Source: Punica granatum (Eukaryota > Streptophyta > Magnoliopsida > Myrtales > Lythraceae). From it: a stretch of 64,000 nucleotides of DNA. Where the stretch lies: assembly GCF_007655135.1 (NCBI RefSeq), contig NC_045128.1, forward strand, positions 26,568,811 to 26,632,810, given 5' to 3'. Below are positions 47,641 to 59,353 of this stretch, piece after piece; the stretch's first letter is position 1; every line of letters starts with the position of its first letter. The notes beneath the pieces were generated by a model that saw only the letters and a program-made list of their open reading frames with translations, searched no databases and was not told the DNA's origin. A program made the position numbers and the translations under genes.

Positions 47641-48192
47641 CTACAGAAGTCAGGCCCTCCCAATTCACACGATTGGAGCAGGGCCGGCTTCCATGGAAAC
47701 AAAGATGGAAGAGCTCAGTGTTCTTCCTTCCGGTCGGAAAGACAAAATCAGGGTTTTAGCTCTTTCAGAGAAATGGGTTTTAGCTCGTTCTCGCTGCCGG
47801 CTGAAGTTGGTTGGTCGGACTCTGTCGGGAGGTTAATTTATATTTTAGTCCCTGTAGTTTAGGAAAATCGCAGAAAGTCTCCACTTTGATTTCAGATGTT
47901 TCAGAAGGGCCCCCAAGGATGAACAAGGCTTTATTATGACTGATCTGAACAAATTCCCAAGAAGAACTGCAGCTTCAGGTCGTTGCATTTTCTGATCATC
48001 GATATCTCAAGAGAGAGGCATCGCTCGCTTCCCGACCTTGTCATGTGTAAATGAATCATTCTAATGTTATTAAAGAATGCCTCAGCAAGATTGTTGCTGT
48101 AACCAATATACAATTGAATAATTGATCATATAGAAGGCAAAAAGATTTCATCCTAATGAATCACAACTGATGAATTATGTGCCTAAATATAA
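47641..48192. other. Intergenic region between ClpD (3') and PPR (5')
   Basis: It contains the presumed PPR promoter and leader and the ClpD 3' UTR. No gene is seen; the small frames here are shadows. Confidence 0.6.
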
Positions 48193-51100
48193 TTACAAGA
48201 CCGACGAGCTGTCTGATAGATGGATGCTCTTATCGGCTTTGTTAGTGACAAATGGGTTCCCTGAGGAGTCGACATCAACGACGGCCGTATCACCGGGCTT
48301 GCAATTGCCCGAAAGGAGAGCTTCGCTCAATAGGTCTTCGATCAGCTGGGTCACTGCCCTCCGCATTGGCCTTGCACCGTAGATTTGGTCGTACCCTTGC
48401 TTGCACACCAGATCCATTAACGACTCTGAGACCTCTAGCCCGATACCCATTGAAATGAGCCGTTTCTTCACATCCGCTAGCATCAAGTTCAGGATTTCGA
48501 GCATCTGCAATAAAACAAGCCCAGTTTATTAGACCCCGAGTAACGGTTTCATACTGGATCAATCTATGCGGGTTCAACAGTCAACAATTGTGGTTATTCG
48601 GTTATAAGAAAATTTTAGAATACATGAAAATGATGTTTTCTTTCTTGAACAAAAAGATTATATCAGCTAAAGTAGATGAAAAATGAAACCTGAGACTTCT
48701 CGAGAGGACGGAAGACGACCACTTCATCAATCCGGTTGAGCAGCTCGGGCCGGAAATAACCCTTCAGCTCTTCCATCACCAGCGCTTTCAACCCAGAATA
48801 CGAACTTGATTCGTCATCTGCAGTTAGAAAACCAATGGAGCTGCGTCCACCTTTTGCAATGGTACTTGATGCCACATTGGATGTCATCACAATCAAAGCA
48901 TTCTTGAATGAGACTTTCCGACCCTGTGGAACAAAATCTTCCCAAATAAGCACCAAGAAAGAAAGCTACACTTATGGGCCCATTTCTACCATTCCATTTC
49001 TCTCATATTTAAACATACATATCCGATTTTCACTTCAAAAGAATTATTCCAATCGGATCCATCTTCAAACTTAGGTCACTGGACTAATTGTCTAATATCT
49101 CGCACATTTTCTGCAAATGAAAAACAGAAAACTGCTCACAATATTCCGAGAACATTCTTCTTAGATAGGTGGCCACAAGAAGAATGAACCTGAGAATCTG
49201 TGAGATGCCCGTCTTCAAACAACTGCAGGAGGATGTTGAAAATATCAGGGTGTGCTTTTTCGATTTCATCGAACAACACAACGGTGAAAGGCTGTCTCCT
49301 GATGGCCTCAGTGAGTATACCTCCCTCCCCAAAGCCAACATAACCCGGGGGTGCGCCAATTAATTTGCTCACTGTATGTCGCTCCATGTATTCGCTCATA
49401 TCCAGCCTTAGCATTGCTGATTCCTGTGTTCATATGATAGAATTTGAGGGCACATAAGGACTAGTCAGCAATTAATGAAATAACTGGAAAATTTACACGA
49501 TCTTGAGAAAGATACTTAGAACAGTAATATCGCGTTACCACATAGCAAGTGACGAAGTGAGTCAAGCTACATGTGATTTACAGCCACTCGGCTAACAACA
49601 GTGTGAATTTGACTCATTTTTCTTAAGCTCAAGCAAACAGTTTTTGGTCAACTGTGCCAAGTTCTCGCTTGAGCGAAAAAATTCTGGGATTTGGGCACTT
49701 GCTGGTTGGATTGAGACTCTTTCTAGTTCTTAAACCCAAAGTTGATTATAATCTTCCACTTTTGAGTTTTCTGGATCTTGAGTTTGTCACAAGCTCGAGC
49801 TCATGTCTAGACTCTAGTTGAACCAAGTCGCACTCGAGGTTGATGAGGCCTCATTTGGTTGTCTTGAAAGGAAAGTGAATTGAGTTCAAGCATGTAAAGT
49901 GTGAGTACAAGCAAAGCTCAAGTATGAACTCTGACGCACAATCAAGGTCAACCCAAATGCAAGTCAATTCGAGCTAGAACAGTTGAACCTAGCCCATATC
50001 GCTCAGTTATGCTCCTAGACCCCATTTTACATCTACACTCTGTTTTCACTTCTTTCCCCAAGACCACCTTTCCTCCATTTAGATACATCGTTTTTGTCAC
50101 AATTGGCAGGGAAATTTTTTTTTTCTTTTAAAAAGTGATGTTGCTAATGAAAGGAATTAATGAGCCACTCATATATGAGTTAGAAAGTCGAACGACAGGA
50201 AATTAAGTAAATAGAGAACAGGAGCTTCAACTCACCGATCCAAAGTAGCAGGCAGCCAAAGCCTTTGTAAGCTCGGTTTTGCCGACGCCAGTCGGCCCAC
50301 AAAACAGCATTGCAGCTATAGGCCTGTCAGGGTCGTTTAACCCAACTCGAGACCTCTTGATGGCACGGGAGATTGCTGAGACAGCCTCTTCTTGACCAAC
50401 AACTCGTTTTTTAAGCTGTTCATCGAGACCCACGAGAAGCAACCTTTCATCGGCATTGAGTTTTTGGACCGGGATGCCAGACCAGACTGAAGCAACTGCT
50501 GCTATTTCATCAGGTCCAACCATCACAGGCCTGGCAATAATCAGATGAGATTGATCAACTAAAGAAGACTGGATCACATCCCAAAGGTTGTACCTCCATT
50601 TAAATGGAAAATCAAGGAAAAAATTATCCTTTTCTTTTTCCAAATATGATGGTAAAATATAATGTTGGATCAAATTTTACAGAACGCCATGAGGTATAAG
50701 TGGGCGTGTGGTTTCAGACTCCATCAAATGGAAACAATAGTTGGGAGAATTTACTATCATCAAATTGATTGTAATAATGGTTAAGAAAAACTATATGAGA
50801 AAATTTATTATAGAATTAGATAAAAACGCAAAAAAGTAATAAATAGTTGGGAGAATTTAGTATTAAAAGATTAGTTGTAATACTAATAATGGTTAAGAAA
50901 TAGTATGAGAGACAATTTATTATTAAATTGGAAAAAAAAAAGATAAATAAGTAATGATTGTGTTATTGAATTGAGGAAAGAATAGATAAGAGTAGAGTGG
51001 AGTAGAATTATTATTCTTGAACCAAACAAAGCCTCCATCATGTTGAGTGCAATCGGTAATTATTTCCTATATCTAATAAGCAGAGGAAAATGGGAAATTC

Positions 51101-54089
51101 AATAAAAAGTTTCCCAGTTTCCAGAGCAAAACAGAGCCTTTTGGTTATTCAATTTTGACATAAATTTAGAGCATACTCATCATCTTCCAGTGCTGCTGCC
51201 AAAGGGGAGTCCAAATCTTCTATCGTTGATGCATCGCTACCATCCTTTAGCCTGCTCGCCGTTACCTGGTGATTTTCAATAAATCAAAATGGCGCCAAAA
51301 TGATAGAATAATGTGAGTATACTAGTTCACTCATCACGGAAAGAAAACCTCCTTACCACTTCATGCATGACCTGCACAGTTCTAATTTCTTCCCAATAAT
51401 CTTCAGGAGACTTTGAGAGTATGCAAGTCTGTCGTTCTTTCTTCTTCTTAAAGGCTTCAATGTGGGCCCTGCTTCCAGCCTCGTCGATGAGATCAATAGC
51501 TTTGTCGGGCAAGTAACGATCAGAGATGTACCGGGCTGAAAGTTGCACTGCAGCATTAATAGCTTTGAGCGTGTAAATGCACTTGTGGTGGGCTTCATAC
51601 TTCTCGCGCAGGCCCAACAGTATTCTAACTGCATCCTCCTATGAAATTTTATTCACGAAGCAAAGTAAGAATTAAGAAGGAAAAAACAACTGCTTCCCCA
51701 TAAGTAATACAGGACCAATGATTCAAGAAACCTGGGTTGGCTCATTAACAAGTACAGGTTGGAATCTCCGGGCCAATGCTTTGTCCTTTTCAAAATGTGT
51801 CCTGAATTCATCCATTGTTGTTGATGCTATGCACTGCAGGGAATTAATGCCAATGACCAATGCACGGAATTAATAATCCGAAGGTTTGGTCTTTCCTAAG
51901 ACAAGTTGCAGGTAAAAAAGAGATAAGTGAGTCTGCAATATAATTATATACCTGCAAATCACCTCTTCCAAGGGGAGGTTTTAACAGGTTAGCAATGTCA
52001 AGACCTGATCCCTTGCTTCCTCTCCCAACAGTACCTGACCCAATAATCGTATGGACTTCATCGATAAAAAGTATGATATTCCCTGCAGACAATGGACATA
52101 TTAAAATTGAGATACAAAGAGAAATGACATTGCCCATATTTGGCTTTCAAAAAAAGCTCGGAAGTGTTCTCACCTGATTTCATTATCTCCTTGAGCAAAT
52201 CAGTGACACGTGCCTCTAGCTCTCCTCTCTCCTTTGCGCCTGCAATTAGTAAGCCAATGTCCAAGGATAGTATCCGCTTTGTCTGCACATACATATAATA
52301 TGCTGAATTCAGAAATCTGTCAGAAGTAGAGACACTCTTACTAGACCAAGTTTATAAAGATTCTATAGAGCAAGCCTGTCAAAACCATTGATTATCACTA
52401 GTCCCATAACAATCAACCACGTTGCAACTAGCGCAACCTAAAAACTCTCTTCAGATGAGAGTCTGTTATAATTTCTTCTTGAAGCAACTCTCCATCAAAA
52501 GATGCGAGGCCACGTTGATATTTTTGAAGACTCACCAAAAGAAAACTCGGAACTTCAGCCTGGGCTATTCTAATAGCTATTCCCTCTGCGATGGCAGTTT
52601 TTCCCACCCCAGCTTCACCTAGAAGGATCGGGTTATTCTTTGTCCGGCGACATAATATCTGGATGATTCTTTTAATTTCCGAATCTCGCCCAATCACTGG
52701 ATCAATCAGACCTTCACTGGCACGGACTGTAAGGTCCACACAGAATTGGGATAGGGCACTCTTCTCTGGTCAGAAAAAGAGCAGTCAGTTACATTCACAA
52801 CAGATGTGTCTTTAGAGCCAGCTCTTGATTTCAGAAGCTAAGCAAGCAAGAAACAGTAAAAAGTGCCGGACCTTGGGATTTTTCCATGGCCCCGCCGGTA
52901 AAGGACTTGTCCTCTTTGGACGGCATAGGCTCTCTCCCGTCCTTGGCGAGCTCTCCTTGAAGCCTCGTGACTGCCACAGCAGCCAAATGATTAACATTCG
53001 CCCCCAATCTGTATACAAACGTAAGAACAACAAATCTCTATAAATAGCAAACTTGCAAATTTTCTTCTTCCTGTCAAACGCTATCGGTATATCGCATTTA
53101 GCATGTCATAAGTATAAATAAATTAAAGCACATACCATTACTTCAATGGCCAAACTACAAAAGCTTACGCACTAGAATCAAAAGTTAGGCCAAATTCGGA
53201 CCAATTTACCTACAATCCGATTTAACTCGACACATAACACATCGGCATCAAATTTTACTTGATCATATTCAGGTTAAGACATACTTATTAATCCATGAAG
53301 ACAATTCCAAACAAGTATCTCCATTTGCAAATGAATCCATTTCTTGCAAGAAATGATCCTAAGAGCAAGGGCTACGGGTACAAGAGAAGGGTTCAAAAGG
53401 AACCTCTCGAAGACACGGGCAGCGCTTCCATCGTCGACCGTGAATAGACCAATAGCGATATGCTCAGGGGCTATGAAGTTGTGGCCCATCGTCTGGGAGT
53501 ACTCCACCGCGGCTTCGAACACCCGCTTCGTGCTAATTGAGAACGGAATGCGAGTTGATGCCGAGTACGACGTCCCTGTCCCTGCAGTCTCATCGGCTAC
53601 TTCATCGTCCTTCTTCTCCTTCTGATTTTGCCATATCGAGTTAACGGCCTCCCGGGCCTTCTCGAGTGTGATCCCCGAGCCGAGGAACCCGTTCGGGTTG
53701 GAGCTGGACTGGGACTGGGCCTCAGCGACGAGGCCAAGCAGCAGGTGCTGAGTGAACACCATGTCCTTGCCCAGAGCCCGGGCCTCCCGCTGGGAGAAGA
53801 TGATGGCCTTGATCGCCCTCTCCGTGAACCGCTCGAACACCGCCCTTATCGGCGCCGACCGCAGCGTCGGCCTCTTCCGCGCGGCGGCGACACGCGACTG
53901 GCGCCTGATTGGGGCGCCCCAGAAGGAAGACGGAGAAGAACAAGACGACGAAGGGGGCGGGATCGAAGGCGCTGAGGAGGGCGAGAAGTAGACGGATCGA
54001 GGGGGGAAGCGGCGGCGGCAGGGGCGGGTGAAGGGGGAATGGATTGAAAGAGGGGAGGAGGAGGAGGAGGAAGAGGTGGAGACCTCCAT
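48193..54089 (-). CDS. CLPD: Chaperone ClpD (ERD1), chloroplastic, Hsp100 AAA+ ATPase
   Basis: Stromal Hsp100 unfoldase that feeds substrates to the ClpPR protease; in Arabidopsis it is induced by dehydration and senescence. Twelve exons in transcript order: 54089-53404, 53008-52872, 52765-52536, 52282-52174, 52082-51952, 51833-51732, 51638-51357, 51265-51177, 50530-50236, 49423-49190, 48923-48690 and 48504-48193, giving 946 aa, about the size of the Arabidopsis protein. The Ser/Pro/Arg-rich transit peptide spans about 1-85. The Clp N domain follows ([20 protein letters not shown]). AAA1 has Walker A GEAGVGKT at 324-331 and Walker B ILFIDE near 391-396. The middle region is short, and AAA2 has GPTGVGKT at 667-674 and VVLFDEIE near 735-742. 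The C-terminus is [23 protein letters not shown] at 54089 is used because the upstream in-frame codon is only TTG. Lack of a ClpC-type UVR motif and the sequence match favour ClpD. Intron 8 holds a MITE-like element. Confidence 0.95.
50705..51027 (-). mobile_element. MITE-like element, GTTTGGTT family, in ClpD intron 8
   Basis: On the minus strand it opens GTTTGGTTCAAGAATAATAA. It carries the family blocks (AATAGTTGGGAGAATTTAGTA on the plus strand at about 50846, and a shortened duplicate at about 50748). The outer edge near CCATCAAATGG is approximate. Confidence 0.5.
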
Positions 54090-54405
54090 GATCAAAGATC
54101 AGCTCAGAGATGAGAAGCCCCCAACTGCCCAAGTCTTCAAGAGTCAAAAAGGGTTCAACTTCAATTGGGTTTGCAGCTTTTCTGCTGCTGGCTGCTTCTT
54201 CCCCGTTGATGATGGAAGCAGTGATGAATATGAGTTCAATGAATGCCCCCAAAATTCGCCGAACTTGAAACCCAAATGGGAAGTCTTGTTTTTTTTCTAT
54301 GGGGGAAAGAATCGCAATAACATTAAAGAATGGAATGGAGGAGAGGTAGGTGGGTGAGGGAAGCAAAGGATGGACAGAGGATGAAGAGCAAGCAAAGAAT
54401 TCAAC

Positions 54406-54438
54406 TTGAAGAAGAAGAAGAAGAAGAAGAAGAAGAAG
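54406..54438. repeat. (GAA)n microsatellite in ClpD leader
   Basis: About ten GAA units, which read as CTT on the gene's strand, lie in the presumed 5' untranslated region of ClpD. A second TTC patch lies at 54558-54575. Confidence 0.9.
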
Positions 54439-54469
54439 GTGGAAGGAGAGGAGGAAGGAGGACGAGTAG

Positions 54470-54477
54470 GACACGTC
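54470..54477 (-). promoter_or_regulatory. ABRE-like GACGTGTC upstream of ClpD
   Basis: GACACGTC on the plus strand reads GACGTGTC towards ClpD and contains the ACGTGTC ABRE core, 380 bp before the start codon. Arabidopsis ERD1 is drought- and senescence-induced, so an ABA-type element would be reasonable. A single site is weak evidence, and it may lie within the transcribed leader. Confidence 0.35.
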
Positions 54478-54599
54478 AACCCAACACGACAGCAAAATCC
54501 CCCTACGTTTCCGGTTCCTTCCTTTCTTCCAAAAACGAACACTGTCGTCTTCTAGTTCTTCTTCTTCTTCTTCATCTTCGTCCACCTCTAATAAAATGT

Positions 54600-55993
54600 C
54601 AAAACTGCCGATGTAACAACCTCTTTAGCTTGGAAAGTGAAAGGTATGATCGAAAGTTCAGAACGATACTTGGGTCCATTGGGTCGGTAATTTTGAAGGT
54701 GTCGGCAAACCGATACTCGAGGGTCGATTTAATCTTTAGTGTAATGTAATTCGCAGGATTACCGGTATGGTATGGATAGGCAACTGATGATTGTGCCACA
54801 CAAGAAACATACAATCGCAGCAATTAAACCACATTTCAAACACAGAGAACCTTCTTTCACTTCTCGTGGTCGAGAAACAAATCAAATCATGCCGAGCGGT
54901 TGTGAGAAGGAATTTTGATGAATACAACCGATTGTCCGGTGACATATTCCGGAAAAATCATACTCTGCAACCAAAAAGCAGCGATTTGCAAACTTTGGCC
55001 GGTCGTAAATATGCAGAAAGATATTTTGACTATTTTGGTATCTTTAGCCATCTATGTCATTAGAAGCATGCCAGTTTGGTTCTTCTCTTCGGGAACAATG
55101 AATGGATCCGAGACAAAACCCGGCGGCGGCGGGCGGCGGTGGCTCGGCATGGACACAGACTTATCGGAATGTTTCCAACTCCAAGGGCTCGTGGAAAATG
55201 AAAAAAAAAAAAAGGAGGGGTCAAAGATAGCCAACTGCCTACCCCGCGTCCCATTCCGTTGAAATATGTGTGAGATTTTTGGGCTCATTCGGAAGCTCCT
55301 CCGCACATGATTGATGAACAAGCCCCCCAATTGGACATCTGAAGCTGCCTGGCTTTTTTACCCGCTATCAGTATATATTGAGATGTTTCCTTTTCCCATT
55401 AAAAGTCAGCAACTCTTTTCCGAACTTTCATGGTATCTCCACAATGAGCGGAATCCATTTCAATAATTGGATGCTGTGGAATTTGCGGACATGGACATGT
55501 TTGGTAGACCGAATAAGTAGTACCATGGGATTTCCTAGGCTTATATTTGGTACAATAATCAGGGTAAAGATTGAAATTGGGACACATCATGATACAGTTA
55601 TTTAAGTAGCTAATCTTTGTCAGGAGGTGGATTTGACCTGAATAAGAATTTTTCTTTTTATGGGCAATTATCCTAATGCTCCTGACATTATATCATATTT
55701 ACGAAATTTTCCGTTTATACTACTTTACCAGCTGAGGAACAGAGAAGGGGGTGGGCGGCTCTATAGTGGTCACCACCGTCCACTCGAGGTCATGACGCAC
55801 CAAAAACAAGTCTCCTCTCTGCTCACCTCGAAGAGAGAGAGACAGAGAGAGAGAGCGAGGAGGGTGGGTGGTGGTTGAATTTGAGACACCACTGCCCCTC
55901 TCCGTCCTCCCTTTCTTTGAGGTGAGGAGAGGGGAGACTCAATTCTGAGGCAGTGGTGGCTCAAGACCGGCCATCACCGCCTACTTGAGATCG
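54600..55993. other. ClpD upstream region
   Basis: Mixed composition, with a GGCGGCGGGCGGCGG patch at 55121-55141, an A-run at about 55200-55213 and GAGAGA runs at 55830-55860. The small frames (54791-55063, 54915-55262) match nothing I know. I see no supported gene. Confidence 0.45.
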
Positions 55994-57765
55994 CTCCCAC
56001 CTAGGGGTGGCAATTCGTGTCGTGTCGTGTTTATACGTGTCGTGTCTAAACGGGTTCGTGTCATCAAAGTTATAACCCGTACACGACACGATTATTAAAT
56101 GGGTCAGGTTTTGCATACACGAACACGACACGATTATATTCGTGTCAACCCGTACACGACACGTTTATACCCGTTTATTAAATCGTGTCATAACAGGTAC
56201 ACGTATACACGACACGATTATAACCGGTACCTGGACACGTTAACACGACCCGTTTATCCGTTCAATCCGGTTACCCGGACACGTTAACACGACCCGTTTA
56301 TCCATTTAACCCGGTTACCCGGACACAGGACACGTTAACCCGAGAAGAAAAGGAATGAGAACAATAACCCGTTTATCCATTTATAACCCGTTTATTGAAA
56401 CAACGATACACCTAAAAAATTGGAAAGTGACTAGAACAAAATCATTTCCATACTAATCTAATCATACAAAATTGAAGCTCCACAAAGTAATGAAAAAGGC
56501 ACATAGTATTTCACAGTAATATCCAAAACATTTCTCCTGAAAACTCTGAAAATCCTCCAATCTCTGAAAACTATTCTACTCCATGTTCATAATTATCCAT
56601 ACATAATAAAACTTAAGAAACTCCCAATCTGCCACTAGTAGGCAACAACTTCAAATATACCACTGAAAAACATATCAAACATTATGTCAGCATTGAAAAT
56701 GGAAATCTTTCATTAGATCAGCTGACAATAAAAGTTCTTGTCATCTTGTGTTGCTCAGTATAATTCCACTAACCAAACCCAAAAACAAGGAGACCACATC
56801 TTTTCTCATAAAGGAGGTTGGTGTGAAGGCATTCCCTTGGAACCTATTACCTGCAAATATGAACTCAAAGTATGTCAGCATGATATCTAGAAAGCTCTGT
56901 GCTGTAAATAGGTCCATCAACATATCAATTGCATTAGTGTTTTTTTCCTTCCATGACACCAGTGGCTGATGTTAAGCTTCTTCTGCTGATGAAGGAGAAG
57001 GACTGAAAGATGCCAAGGCATCTTTGCTGATATATATATATTGCTGCAGAGTCTACTTTGTTGTATAGAGCTAGTAGCAGTTGGATTTAGTTGAAATTTT
57101 CCATTAACTATCCCAAAAATTGTCAAGGTATAGTGCTCATTGGATTTCTTGTGTATCGGGTTTAAAGGAGATATAACTATTTGACCTTCCCATGGATGAA
57201 AAAGTTACAGTACAAAGCTAAGCTGCCAACTTACTGAACCATCAGATGGATGAGAAAATAAAATTGCCCATCACAATGGATAGTTATCTCCAAAGAAGTT
57301 GAATACAAGCATCAATGTTCTAATCATACGCTTATATATCGAGCTAGGATGTTTTCGACTTGATTCTCGGCTTTTGGCATAGATGGTCTCACCTTTTGAG
57401 AAGCAAAAACAATGTAAAGAACCAGCTCTAGTAGTGACTGATATAACTCTTAGCTATGCTTCTCCTTTTCCAGAAGTAGAGGAAGTGAAGAGTGCCTTTG
57501 AGCTAGTATCCCCTTCGTGCTCTCAAGGACTCCGAAGAATATCAAACCCCCATTGCCTATCCACAGTACCCTCGGCCCAATTCCCTGCAGCGGCAACCCA
57601 TCCAAGTAAGAGGAAAGGCAACAAAAGCACATCCAAAAATTTGAATTTCCATTTAGTTTCCTTGGAAACTATGAGAAAATATTAATGACATGGCAAATTT
57701 TGCCTCATTCAAAACCCATCAGGTATAAACTATGTTGGGAGTGTAGTGTTGTCGCCAGAGCAGAA

Positions 57766-57865
57766 GTACGAAACATGATAATGGAATCTAGCTTCAGGAT
57801 GATAAAAAGCACAAAGTATGGAACATGATAATGGAATCTAGCTTCAGGGTGATAAAAAGCACGGC
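57766..57865. repeat. Tandem duplication of 50 bp inside the hAT element
   Basis: AGTACGAAACATGATAATGG ... AAAAAGCACAA is followed immediately by AGTATGGAACATGATAATGG ... AAAAAGCACGG with very few differences. Confidence 0.88.
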
Positions 57866-57975
57866 TGGCTACCTTGAGAAGAGCAGAACGCCCTTCTTCT
57901 CGCACAATCGTTTGTACTCAATCAAATAAAATTTGTCATTTAGAGCCAACACTTCTTTAAGGAACAATAGGAAAC

Positions 57976-58143
57976 CAAAGGGGAAGAGGCCAGAGGGTCG
58001 GGGTCGGGGTCGGGGTCGTGGTCGAGGTCGCGCGGACTGCGGAAGGGAAGAGGCCAGAGGGTCGGGGTCGGGGTCGAGGTCGCGCGGACGGAGGAAGGGA
58101 AGAGGCCAGAGGGTCGGGGTCGGGACCGTCGGGGTCGAGGTCG
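57976..58143. repeat. GGGTCGG minisatellite inside the hAT element
   Basis: About three units of GGGAAGAGGCCAGAGGGTCG plus (GGGGTC)n, GAGGTCGCGCGGAC are arranged in tandem with variable numbers of GGGGTC hexamers. The unit reads as an Arg-Gly/Arg-Ser peptide in one frame, but no start or domain supports translation. It is strongly GC-rich, unlike the rest of the element. Confidence 0.85.
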
Positions 58144-58520
58144 AATGAAATTAGGGTTTGGACTCTGGAGGATCTGGAAGCAACGAAGGCCCAAAGGAAA
58201 TGAAATTAGGTTTGCGAATTGGGAATCGGATGTTAGGGTTACATAAAGGATATTTTGGTCAATTCATATACATAAACGTGTCTAAACGGGTTACACGATT
58301 ATAGTAACATGATTAAACACGTTTATTTAAACGTGTTTAATAGTGTATAATCGGGTTACACGGGTTCAACCCGGTAAGACACGCTTATTAATCGTGTCTA
58401 AACGGGTTGGACCCGTTTAACCCGAATATCAAAAATACCCAACCCGAACCCGTTTAACTTCGTGTCGTGTCCGTGTCGTGTAATCGTGTCGTATCAAATA
58501 TTGCCGGCCCTACTCCCACC

Positions 58521-59353
58521 ACCCCCTTTATTAGGAGAGCCTTTAGTTTTTTTTTTTTTCAAATTTTCATTTTATATGGTTGAATCAAACAGTATATTTA
58601 CCTAACAGATATATTGATAATTTCTTCTTCATATCTCAATTCTAAACTTAAATAAGTAACAAACATGTTATAAGAATATTATATAATTCTTGGGAATATT
58701 AGTTCCCATCCCATCCATGTCTAATGTCATGTCTTATCTCGTCCTCTAGATGAATCGTACGTGAATAATATGTGATGCCCTTTACATCAAGTTCGGACAA
58801 AGAATTAAACCTGGATCAGTTAAGTTAGTTTGATGATACTACTGCATCCGTGTGTAATGATCTGAAATCGTGCTTGACCTTGAGGGATGCTTTGTCCATG
58901 TAAAAGGCCATTGGGCTAGAAAATATTGGACCATTTGGATTAGGGTACAGTTCTCTCTCTGAATAACTATCGATGATTATAGAATCCTTTTTTTTTATTC
59001 TTTTTGAAGAGGAAAAGCGATATTTCATTTTATAGAGGAAATAATGGAGCATTTGTTTTGTACATGTGATCTATAAATCCTTTTGAACCTCTACATGAAA
59101 TGTCCATTTATTTCCTGTTTTCCAGGAAGAAGGGAAAAAAAGAAAGAAAGAAGAAAGACAAAAAGCTGTTGCCAAAAATTGAGGAAACATATGTAGTGAC
59201 AGCTCTATTACAAACTATGTAATCATCATCTTGCAACAACTTGTCTAAATTTTACATTATACTCACGAACTAAAATTACAAGGAATTACCAAAACGTTTG
59301 AACCTCTAGCAACGGTTTTTGCGCAAGTCGGGGATCTCTGCAAGTCTAAGCAC
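58521..59353. other. MLO downstream region
   Basis: AT-rich sequence and the presumed MLO 3' UTR. The frame at 58825-59052 is unsupported. I see no gene. Confidence 0.5.

Larger units (their letters stand above)
56002..58512. mobile_element. Complete hAT-type element with 8-bp target duplication
   Basis: CTCCCACC flanks the element at 55994-56001 and 58513-58520. The ends are TAGGGGTGGCAAT and, inverted, TAGGGCCGGCAAT, typical hAT termini. The first and last few hundred bases are dense in subterminal motifs (CGTGTCGTGT, ACACGACACG, ACCCGTTTA, AACGGGTT), the usual transposase binding sites. The 2.5-kb length could hold a degenerate transposase, but I see no BED finger or hAT dimerisation motif. 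The frames at 56741-57126 and 57383-57685 are unrecognised. I therefore call it non-autonomous or decayed. Confidence 0.88.

Noticed and set aside
53628..54585. Long frames on both strands around the ClpD start, including a 287-codon minus-strand frame
   Set aside because: GC-rich exon 1 and the purine/pyrimidine leader keep several frames open. Only the frame starting at 54089 continues through all 12 exons as ClpD.
57933..58203. RGRGRG-rich small protein
   Set aside because: It is a product of the GGGGTC minisatellite, which stays open in several frames. It lies inside a hAT element.
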